Shown here in pieces: positions 58,001 to 64,000 of a DNA stretch of 64,000 bases; within the stretch, counting starts at the first letter, position 1, and each line of letters begins with the position of its first letter. Location: contig CAZQOQ010000003.1 of NCBI GenBank assembly GCA_964595205.1, positions 186,001-250,000 on the forward strand. Direction: 5' to 3'. The notes beneath the pieces were generated by a model. It did not search any database. It was not told the DNA's origin and saw only the letters and a program-made list of their open reading frames with translations. The translations under genes were made by a program, and so were the position numbers. This stretch comes from JADKIH01 sp964595205. GTDB taxonomy: Bacteria > Bacteroidota > Bacteroidia > AKYH767-A > 2013-40CM-41-45.

Positions 58001-61000
58001 ACGGCGTTGTGTTTGCGGTAAGCGCAGTCGTATCAGGGTCGGAATCTCCTGCATCTGTAAGGTCACCGTTGTATGGCGTGTCCTCGTTTATGGAAAGATT
58101 CTCATTGTCCAGTATCGGCGGATCATTGAATGGGTCAACGGTTATAAATATTGTATCCGGTGTACAGATCGAGGCGAGCGATGAACTGTCATCACAAACG
58201 TCAACTATAAAGAAATCCGGACCATTATAACCGGCAAATGGCGTATAGGTAAATCTACCGTCACCCCAAACCACGGCATTACCGTGAACCGGATTTAATA
58301 CAAGGGAATTGTCCACATAGAGACTTAACCCATTCGGATCAAAATCACCATTTGACAATATACCGGTAACTGCAGGAACCGTCAACACACTATCTTCCCA
58401 CACCGATTCATATTCATTCACAGGTACAGGTGGTACCTTGTTTACGATCAATGCGAGCAAAGAATTAGAACATAATGCCGGTGAGCCTAAATCGCAGACC
58501 TCGTAAAAAATATAATCAATACCAAAGAAGCCGGTATCTGCAGTAAAGGTAAAAGTACCATCATTGTTCCAGACTACATTTCCATGGTTAGGGCCGCTGA
58601 GAATTGTAAAACCGCTAGGATCAATATTGCCGTTCGGGTCCATGTCATTCGCAGAAACATCGCCCGGGGTCGGAGTAATACCGGCACAAATTACCGTGTC
58701 CTGTTCGGGGATTGGCGGTACATTCGTTATGTCAACCGTAATATACAAGGTAGATGTATCACACAGCGATACCGCTGCATCGTCGCAAACAATGTAGTCG
58801 ATGGTAATCAGACCCGTGGAGAAACCATCGGGGGTATACGTATATGTACCGTCTGAATTAAATACAATTCCACCGAAAGACGGCCCATTCAATGCGGTAT
58901 AGGTCATCACCTGTCCATCCGGCTCATAATCATTCTGCCCGACCTGGTTGCTGATAGCTGAAGTATTTATCGTGTACGCATAATTATCGTTAGAGGCCGG
59001 CCTTCGATTATACGTATTTACATAAGCCATGGCTATGGAACATGCATCGACAATGTTAATACAGCCTGCGGCATTGTTATGCACATCGCAAACCTTGTAT
59101 TCAAAACTGTCCGGTAAAGCAATGCCGGTATTTGGAACGTAGAGGATCTGACTACCCGGCAGATAATGCCTGGTACCATGCAACGGCATTAGAAGCCCGA
59201 CGGCATTGGTATCAATCCTGAGAGAATCTCCCTCCGGATCAGAATCATTGGCAAGAACGAGTACATAAACATCCTGGTTAATGTATGTGCTGTCGATATC
59301 ATCAACGGCTGTGGGAGCGGTGTTCGGAGGCGTGACAACATTCACGGTAACCCTCACCGTAGCTGAATCGCATTTCGAAGGAGAACCGTTGTCGCAAACA
59401 AAATAATAGAATTCATCATTACCAGTAAATACCGGCGATTGTGTAGGAGTATAGACAATCTGATTATTTGAAATGACCGCAGTACCATTGGCAGGAGTGG
59501 AAACGGAAGAAATCGTAAGAATACCGCTTTCCGGATCTGTATCATTCGAATTTGCATTTATTATAACGGCATTACATGCGCTGGTCGTTGCATTATCGTC
59601 GTTAGCTACCGGCGACAGGTTGGTAACGGTTATATAGACAAAGGCTGTGTCGCACTGCACCGGGTCTCCATTATCGCATATCTGGTAGACGAGCGAATCG
59701 GTTCCGGTGAAATTTGCATTTGGAGTATACTGAATATTATTACCCACTAAAATGGCCGTTCCGTTTGTAGGAGGAAGTATTGCCGGTAATAGAGATGTTG
59801 TATATGAATAGGATGTGACCGCCAATGTATCATTGGCCTGAACATTTATATTGACGACTGCATTCGAATTTACCGTGCTACTATCTACGATTGCAACAGG
59901 AGGACCTGGCTTTATTGAAGTGATAATAAGTATAGCTGTATCGCATAAATTCGGTGATCCGTTATCGCACAACTGATAAGTAACAGTATCCATTCCGATG
60001 TATCCAAAATCTGGCGTATACAGAATTCCTGTGCCCGATACCGAAGCAGAACCATGTGCAGCTGCCGGACTGATTATAGTATGAGTAATCGGATTATTAT
60101 CAGGATCCGAATCGTTTGCTTTTACATTTTGATAGACGGGCCTGTTTACAAAGGTTGAAATGGTATCGTTATTTGCAACTGGGGGTCGGTTTGGTATTAC
60201 ACCGCAATACCAATAGTCATAAGACAATGCATCAACGTCGACTTTAGCTGCTGAAGTCGACTGATAGAATCTTATATAACGGGTATCTGCATTAAGTATA
60301 AAATTATAATTCAGATAAATTTTATTTGAACCGGCAGGTAAATTGAAATTTGTCGTAGTAGATGGAGAACCCCAGGCATTCGTCAGGTTACCCTCAACAG
60401 TAATCGTAACTGCACTGTTATTGTCGGATGACATACGAATTACGATCGTATCATTTGCATATACGGTATCCGTTAAATCAAGTACCAATTCAGCTCCTAT
60501 AGCATTATTTATTTTAGCAATCAAGGCATTACTTCCATCAACAGCATCAGGAATTCCCAATGCTTCTGTAGTAGTGGTGGTATTCACACTCGATGTTACC
60601 GCAGTAGCATTACCATTTCTGTAATAGGAAGGCACTCCTGCTCCACATGGCGGATGTGTTTGCACATTATAGATTACAAATGCAGTATCACACAAACAAG
60701 TAGAATTACAAATTTTATAGATCAGGGTATCGGCACCGGAAAATGCCGAGTCAGGGGTATAGACAATATTTCCTGCACCATTAACTCCCGCAGATCCATG
60801 ATTGGGATTATCGACGATGCTTACCGTTAGTGCTCCACCTGCTGGATCCGTATCATTGGTTTTAACATTAGTAGTTATTGCGACATTCGCCGCCGTTGTT
60901 GCATAATCTTTTGTTGCCACAGGCACATTGCTTGTACAATACCGGTAATTGGCTCTTACCGCATCCAGATTAATTTTATTATCACAGGCAGTATTCCTGA

Positions 61001-63107
61001 CAAGGATTTTCACATAACGGGTATTTCCTGTTACAATTAAATTATACCAGTTATTAACCTTTGAAGTATTTATAGGAATTGTACCATTGAGAGAATTCAC
61101 ACCAGGCACAAAACCACCCGAAGTCAGAGCCCCCATAATTGTAAAGTCAATACAATTATTATTGTCGGGTGCCATTCTGAATTGAACAGTATCCCCTGTA
61201 CTTATTTGATGATCCAACCTCAGGATTAGAGAATCATTGTCGTTGTTAAACTGAGCAGTATTTGCATTATTGCCATCAACTGCATCCGGAGATCCAAGCG
61301 CATCTGTTGCAGTCGCAATACTTTGTTGCAATTGTACTGTATCTGCACGGGCGGTATCGGTCCTAAGATATGTAGTAAGGGCACAACTGCCAGAATAATT
61401 TGTTGTTACTACGATAGTCGCCTGGTGGCAAAGTGCAGTACTGTCGCACACCTGGTATCTCATCGTATCCGTGCCCTGGAAGAGCCATCCCGGCGTGTAA
61501 GTAACACTTCCGTTTCCATTGTTGGTGAAGGTTCCGTAATTTCCTCCACCCAAAAATGTAATACTGGGATCTATATCCAGGTTAATGTCATTATCATTCG
61601 TGAGAACGTTAATGGTTTTTGTCGTCGCATTACAAAGACTGGTATATTTGATGGTATCGTTGACAGCAACCGGAGGAGCAGGTGGAGGCATAAAAGTCAC
61701 GCTGAATTCCGTTAATGCATACCGGCCGCAATTATCCGTTACCTTGCAGATGATTTTCGCCACAGTCGGTGCACCGACTGCAGGAGCCGTATAATCTGTG
61801 ACCGAACTTGTCGGTGCAGAAAATACACCGCCAATGGTACTGCTCCATTGATAGGTAAATACGCTTAGCCCGACGGGTGAAGTAGCCGTGGCAGTAAAGT
61901 TAGGATACATTACACTGCTGTTCATCTTCGTCGGTATATTCGAATATGTAACGCGAGGTTCTTTATTTGATGAGCCGAGGAATGACCAGTTGAAAAATAT
62001 TCGCTGAGCCGCAACATTTTCCGGATCAGTTCCACCGATGTTGTGACCTGCTTCATACATAACCATTCCGCGGGTCGTATCATTGAAGGCATAACCATAA
62101 GCCACAACAGCTGCAGGACCGTTCGATTTTCCAGGAATGTCTGAATGTGTCGGATCGTAACAGCCAATCTTAACGCTTGGATTCCAGGTGCTGCCGGCTT
62201 TCAATGGCAAATAAATCTGTTCCGAACCATTCTCGTGCGCTGCATCTTCTAACCCCATCATCTGGAATGCGGGATCGCTTATGTTTGAATAACTGTAAGG
62301 AGGAGTTCCATCTGCATGAGATCCGAATTGTACCATTCCGCCAGTGGTAAGGAATTTTAAATTCTGTGATGGATTTCCCGGATTAACGCAAGTCGGACCT
62401 TCCATTACACTAACTGCATGACAACCTCCCCAGATCGCTCCCCGTGAATTTTTATTCCAGAAATAGAGATTACTGTGCGTCGACCATTTCGGATCGGCGT
62501 GAGGCATTACGTACAGATTATCACATGCATTTAATGTAGCTGGTGTCCTGAAATAATATGCAGATGCTGGAATCTCCGCCGCCTGTAAAAATTTAATTGC
62601 AATGTTACCGTTTGCAGCATCCATGGCCCAGTTGGGAACGGCCTGTAATATCATGGTTACGTCCAGGGTCATGCTTGTGGTTGTCGTCACTCCCACAACG
62701 CCCTTTGCCTGCCATGCAGCAATTTTCGCATTCACTGCCGCTGTTCTGTATTCGGCATTGATCACGAAAGTACCACCCCTGTAAGCAATTCCATTGTAAG
62801 TGAAGTCGATTCCGTCTTTAACTTTCCCCTGGCCGATTACCCATTTAACAGGCACATCATTATTCCTGATCAGGTCGTAAATTAAACCATATGGCTTCAA
62901 ACCATTTGCAACGGTCTGAGGTGTTACTCCCATGTTAATGATGAAGGCCCCTGACGTAAAAGTTTCTGTCGCCGCATTCACATCCTGTATAGACAACAAA
63001 AATATGACTGGAAAATAAACTGCGAACCTTCTCATCCGGTGGATGATTGGTTTACAGAATAAATCCAGACACATTCGTCTGAAAATTTTATGTGATAATT
63101 TAGGCAT
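52005..63107 (-). CDS. Giant SprB-like adhesin, T9SS type B cargo (3700 aa)
   Basis: An exported repeat adhesin. Met25 (codon 63033-63035) is a likelier start, giving the signal peptide MRRFAVYFPVIFLLSIQ. Residues about 46-385 are an N-terminal domain seen in Bacteroidota giant proteins (AFIINMG, GGTFVI, GGCHAVSVMEG, GGMVQFGSHADG), function unknown. Next come PKD/Ig-like and Big-type domains with two discoidin-like modules sharing the PDAVDG motif. At 1661-3059 there are 14 repeats of about 100 aa (cadherin-like; NEDTPVNGDLTDAGD, GTYTYTPDPDFNGTD, NDTIFITV). SprB repeats follow (about 3150-3370, LCFGG/LCFGNTTGSI, AGTYDVTVTD), then Ig-like domains and a type B CHU_C tail (IPNGITPEGDGVNDAFEI, RWGNLVYHS) at about 3605-3700. 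A role in gliding, attachment or cell contact is inferred. Confidence 0.92.
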   Translation of the reverse strand: MPKLSHKIFRRMCLDLFCKPIIHRMRRFAVYFPVIFLLSIQDVNAATETFTSGAFIINMGVTPQTVANGLKPYGLIYDLIRNNDVPVKWVIGQGKVKDGIDFTYNGIAYRGGTFVINAEYRTAAVNAKIAAWQAKGVVGVTTTTSMTLDVTMILQAVPNWAMDAANGNIAIKFLQAAEIPASAYYFRTPATLNACDNLYVMPHADPKWSTHSNLYFWNKNSRGAIWGGCHAVSVMEGPTCVNPGNPSQNLKFLTTGGMVQFGSHADGTPPYSYSNISDPAFQMMGLEDAAHENGSEQIYLPLKAGSTWNPSVKIGCYDPTHSDIPGKSNGPAAVVAYGYAFNDTTRGMVMYEAGHNIGGTDPENVAAQRIFFNWSFLGSSNKEPRVTYSNIPTKMNSSVMYPNFTATATSPVGLSVFTYQWSSTIGGVFSAPTSSVTDYTAPAVGAPTVAKIICKVTDNCGRYALTEFSVTFMPPPAPPVAVNDTIKYTSLCNATTKTINVLTNDNDINLDIDPSITFLGGGNYGTFTNNGNGSVTYTPGWLFQGTDTMRYQVCDSTALCHQATIVVTTNYSGSCALTTYLRTDTARADTVQLQQSIATATDALGSPDAVDGNNANTAQFNNDNDSLILRLDHQISTGDTVQFRMAPDNNNCIDFTIMGALTSGGFVPGVNSLNGTIPINTSKVNNWYNLIVTGNTRYVKILVRNTACDNKINLDAVRANYRYCTSNVPVATKDYATTAANVAITTNVKTNDTDPAGGALTVSIVDNPNHGSAGVNGAGNIVYTPDSAFSGADTLIYKICNSTCLCDTAFVIYNVQTHPPCGAGVPSYYRNGNATAVTSSVNTTTTTEALGIPDAVDGSNALIAKINNAIGAELVLDLTDTVYANDTIVIRMSSDNNSAVTITVEGNLTNAWGSPSTTTNFNLPAGSNKIYLNYNFILNADTRYIRFYQSTSAAKVDVDALSYDYWYCGVIPNRPPVANNDTISTFVNRPVYQNVKANDSDPDNNPITHTIISPAAAHGSASVSGTGILYTPDFGYIGMDTVTYQLCDNGSPNLCDTAILIITSIKPGPPVAIVDSSTVNSNAVVNINVQANDTLAVTSYSYTTSLLPAILPPTNGTAILVGNNIQYTPNANFTGTDSLVYQICDNGDPVQCDTAFVYITVTNLSPVANDDNATTSACNAVIINANSNDTDPESGILTISSVSTPANGTAVISNNQIVYTPTQSPVFTGNDEFYYFVCDNGSPSKCDSATVRVTVNVVTPPNTAPTAVDDIDSTYINQDVYVLVLANDSDPEGDSLRIDTNAVGLLMPLHGTRHYLPGSQILYVPNTGIALPDSFEYKVCDVHNNAAGCINIVDACSIAMAYVNTYNRRPASNDNYAYTINTSAISNQVGQNDYEPDGQVMTYTALNGPSFGGIVFNSDGTYTYTPDGFSTGLITIDYIVCDDAAVSLCDTSTLYITVDITNVPPIPEQDTVICAGITPTPGDVSANDMDPNGNIDPSGFTILSGPNHGNVVWNNDGTFTFTADTGFFGIDYIFYEVCDLGSPALCSNSLLALIVNKVPPVPVNEYESVWEDSVLTVPAVTGILSNGDFDPNGLSLYVDNSLVLNPVHGNAVVWGDGRFTYTPFAGYNGPDFFIVDVCDDSSSLASICTPDTIFITVDPFNDPPILDNENLSINEDTPYNGDLTDAGDSDPDTTALTANTTPLVDVTNGVLLVNADGTYTYTPNGNYTGSDLAVIEICDAGTPMPSICTNDTIFITVNPVNDPPVVDNESLTTDEDTPVNGDLTDAGDSDPDGTALSANTVPVVDAVNGSVVINSDGTFTYTPDPDFNGTDLVVVSICDAGTPMPASCVNDTIFITVTAVNDTPVVDNEIILVDENTVYNGDLTDAGDSDPDTTVLSANTTPVVDVANGILVVNANGTYSYTPNPNYNGPDTAVITICDAGNPMPAICINDTLFITVAPFNDPPVLDNENISTNEDTPVNGDLTDAGDYDPDTTALTANTVPVLAPAHGNIIINADGTFTYTPDADYNGTDIVVVNICDGGTPAPDSCRNDTIFITVNPVNDAPVVINDTVSTPEDIAFTDDLFDGGDYDPDTTSLIPDTIPVLAPAHGTVSIGLNGIYLYTPDPFYNGSDMFIVNICDSGRPLPAICRNDTVYISIFPTNNPPVLDNEIISTNEDTPVNGDLTDAGDTDPDSTALTANTVPVLDASNGSIVINANGTYTYTPDPDFNGTDIVVVSVCDAGTPMPAECTNDTIFITVNPGNDPPVLDNETISTNEDIPVNGDLTDGGDADPDSTILTANTVPVLDAANGSIIINADGTYTYTPDPDFNGTDMVVVSICDAGTPMPAACINDTIFITVNPLNDPPVLDNETISTNEDTPFNGDLTDAGDADPDSTALTANTVPVLDASNGSIVINANGTYTYTPDPDFNGTDMVVVSICDAGTPMPSACTNDTIFITVDPVNDPPVLDNEIISTNEDTPVNGDLTDAGDSDIDTTALTANTVPVLDATNGSIIINADGTYTYTPDPDFNGTDIVVVSICDTGTPMPAACTNDTIFITVNPLNDAPVLDNETVSTNEDTPFNGDLTDAGDTDPDSTALTANTVPVLDASNGSIVINANGTYTYTPDPDFNGTDMVVVSICDAGTPMPSACTNDTIFITVDPVNDAPVVINDTLNSIEDSTFTGTVINPNDFDPDTTALSADTVPVLNPAHGSITVSTNGTYSYTPDPNYYGTDTAVISVCDSGTPLPPICVNDTLFIFVAQFNEPPVIANDTITTNEDIVFNGTIITAGDYDPDSLALVVTTAPVLAASNGVIVMNANGTYSYTPATNFNSSDIAVYEICDTSVPFPECVNDTLVITVAAVNDTSVIANDAASTNEDVPLSSTILTAGDFDADTTALTVNTVPVSGPSNGLIVMNGDGTYTYTPNSDFNGVDVIVFNVCDAGTPLPSICVNDTLTITVNAVNDTMIVANDTISTNEDIPVNGSVIDSGDIDPDSTTITANPVPVSGPSNGNIIININGTYTYTPDPDFNGSDTVIISICDSGTPLPSICMNDTLIITVNAVNDNPVAVSENAGVCSGSSVQASVLTNDSDIDADSIFVSSIVQPQNGSAITDGITITYTPNPGYHGADTVDYTICDNGSPQGCSNASLIISVNGPIASGILAHEVLCFGGSTGSVTTSAFLVPTFTYLWNTGATTANITNVPAGLYSVTITDSLGCSIIDTATVLEPPALVLSSTITDVLCFGNTTGSIQLGVTGGTASFSFLWNNGDTNQDLLNVPAGTYDVTVTDNNGCTSTHSATITQPASALSASASITPSTCLVNVQGSVDVTVAGGTSGYTYAWDSGQTTEDITAVAGTYTLVVTDNNSCTDTSVYTISDNSSLSIATYDSLSFCQGDSARLSSVIQSGPFQWMSNGIAIPGATDSIYIASQTATYTLEINNGCGIFTSNGINIVANPMPVIDASGGTAICEGSNTQLTAAGANSYVWTPSSGLNDVTLSNPTASPVVTTDYTVTGFIGGCSSDTVLTILVHPAPVVNITSTPFTCETGTQLMANAITSGTGTYLWTPSYGLDSVNIATPVATPSTTTNYQVTVTDSFSCVSTAAILIAANCDTLKIPNGITPEGDGVNDAFEILGLNKFPNNSLQIFNRWGNLVYHSKPYNNDWKGTCTEKNVLEGETLPDGTYYYILELGNGAKNKTGFVEIRR
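53931..58127 (-). repeat. Tandem array of 14 cadherin-like repeats
   Basis: 4197 bp, or 14 units of about 300 bp, each encoding one domain that starts with NDPP-type sequence and ends with NDTIFITV-type sequence. The central copies are close to identical in DNA, with alternating A and B subtypes at 600-bp spacing (for example 55121-55400 and 55721-56000). Confidence 0.9.
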
Positions 63108-63760
63108 ATAAATCCTTACTCTTTCCTTCTCTCGCTTTTCGCTGAAGAATTCTTTCTCTCTGTCTTATTAGTATAAACTGGTCTGATAGATTCTTTTCAT
63201 CCAAAATGCCCAGAATACACTATTACAGCCATAAGTACGCTAACATCTGACAAATGATGCGTGGTTATTTGTGTAAAAGAGGTAATTGATTACATGTGTA
63301 ATCGGAATCCAAGTTGCTTTTAAAATTGCACATACATAAAGTCAAAAGCCTATTTTCCATTGAAAAATCAGCAGGCAAAAATATTTCACGCGGAAAGATT
63401 TGAATAAAAAACATCATTACTTTCGGATTAAACACCGTTTAATACATTTCTTACAATATTGACGAAATTGATTTGTCAGGAAAGATGAAAATTGTCTGGT
63501 TTTCGAAAAAAGATTTCATAAGGATTCTATTATTTACTTCCAAGAGTCAATTTAATTTCGCTATTCCAATTTGTCCTGAAGCGTCGACACACTGCTGTGG
63601 TTAGTGCAATATGAAATCAATCACTCATTTCAGATCATACTCTTCCCTCAAAAAAAACCATAATATTAAATGTTTAAAAATGTTTCATTAATTAAAAAAT
63701 AAAATTCCACTAATTTTGTTAAAAGGAATATATGCACATTAACTGACAATCCAATTTAAA
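63108..63760. other. Upstream region between divergent genes
   Basis: 653 bp with no gene. A 17-bp dyad ATTAAAC-ACC-GTTTAAT occupies 63427-63443. The rest is AT-rich. It must hold the promoter of the giant adhesin operon and of the msrA-like gene. Confidence 0.4.
63711..63718 (+). promoter_or_regulatory. Possible -7 box of the msrA-like gene
   Basis: TAATTTTG matches the Bacteroidota -7 consensus TAnnTTTG and lies 42 bp before the start codon. No TTG box at the right distance was found. Confidence 0.3.
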
Positions 63761-64000
63761 ATGAAACACGTACTCGTAATTTTGATCTCCTTCACTGCCT
63801 TCTATTCCTGCGCCCAGTCACATAATAAAGAATTAAAAATTCCATTAGGGATAAAAGGGCAACCTGATACAAAAGAAGCAATTGCAACTTTCGGCGAAGG
63901 ATGCTTCTGGCATTCAGAGATCGTTTTTCAAAGCCTTGTTGGAGTACGGGATGCTATTTCCGGATATTCCGGAGGATCGGTTCAAAATCCTGATTATGAA
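63761..64000 (+). CDS. msrA: Peptide methionine sulfoxide reductase A, N-terminal part (3' truncated by window)
   Basis: The first 80 codons of an MsrA-type enzyme, which reduces S-methionine sulfoxide in proteins with thioredoxin as donor. The catalytic motif GEGCFWHSE with Cys48 is visible, followed by VGVRDAISGYSGGSVQNPDYE, typical of MsrA. The N-terminus (VLVILISFTAFYSC) is a signal peptide that may end in a lipobox-like cysteine (Cys17), so the protein is likely envelope-anchored. It is divergent from the adhesin operon. The rest of the gene lies beyond the window. Confidence 0.92.
   Translation, partial: MKHVLVILISFTAFYSCAQSHNKELKIPLGIKGQPDTKEAIATFGEGCFWHSEIVFQSLVGVRDAISGYSGGSVQNPDYE

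Noticed and set aside
53931..58127. Regular repeats that might suggest a CRISPR array
   Set aside because: The unit is 300 bp, coding throughout, without short identical repeats and unique spacers.
48815..63107. The adhesin, sprF and OmpA genes as the core T9SS locus
   Set aside because: Core genes such as porK/gldK, gldL, gldM, gldN, sov/sprA or porU are not in the window; this is an accessory cargo operon.

Overview
The window is chromosomal DNA of a member of the Bacteroidota. Several features point there: type IX secretion (T9SS) type B C-terminal sorting domains on two proteins, SprB repeats, a PorP/SprF-family protein and a PorE-like OmpA protein, giant Ser/Thr/Asn-rich surface proteins with PKD, GEVED and Lamin-tail modules, AT-rich intergenic DNA, and one promoter of the Bacteroidota type (TTG, 19 nt, TAnnTTTG). 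I cannot name the genus; a Chitinophagales/Sphingobacteriia-like environmental lineage is a guess. No rRNA, tRNA, CRISPR array, transposase or phage gene was seen.

1-7.4 kb, housekeeping and stress: the 3' end of an FdhF/YdeP-type molybdopterin oxidoreductase; an unrecognised 485-aa helical protein; two small hypotheticals; an error-prone polymerase operon umuD-umuC (ATGA overlap) followed by a SRAP/HMCES-type abasic-site protein; and a minus-strand DoxX - arsR - (arsM remnant) - arsC arsenic cluster with two matching ArsR-type operators.

7.6-15.3 kb: a 1577-aa PKD protein with a T9SS type B tail, a VOC/glyoxalase protein, proC, and a membrane sensor histidine kinase.

15.3-46.7 kb: three adjacent giant paralogues on the minus strand (3763, 4218 and 2082 aa). 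Each has a signal peptide, an Asn-rich parallel beta-helix, long stretches of Ig-like domains, and an almost identical C-terminus ending in a dockerin-like pair of calcium loops. None has a recognisable type A or type B T9SS tail. One Ig-like domain in each repeating set is split by an insert, and the insert differs from slot to slot (Lamin-tail, nidogen-like, P-domain, GEVED). I regard this insertion-slot architecture and the shared non-canonical C-terminus as the most interesting things in the window.

47.3-63.1 kb: a cNMP-binding/SpoIIE phosphatase on the plus strand, then a minus-strand operon encoding a 3700-aa SprB-like adhesin (14 cadherin-like repeats of about 100 aa, SprB repeats, type B tail), a PorP/SprF partner and a PorE-like TPR/beta-propeller/OmpA protein. 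The adhesin and sprF reading frames overlap by one base and sprF and the OmpA gene are 20 bp apart, so the adhesin, its outer-membrane partner and a peptidoglycan tether are probably made together. The window ends inside an msrA-like gene.
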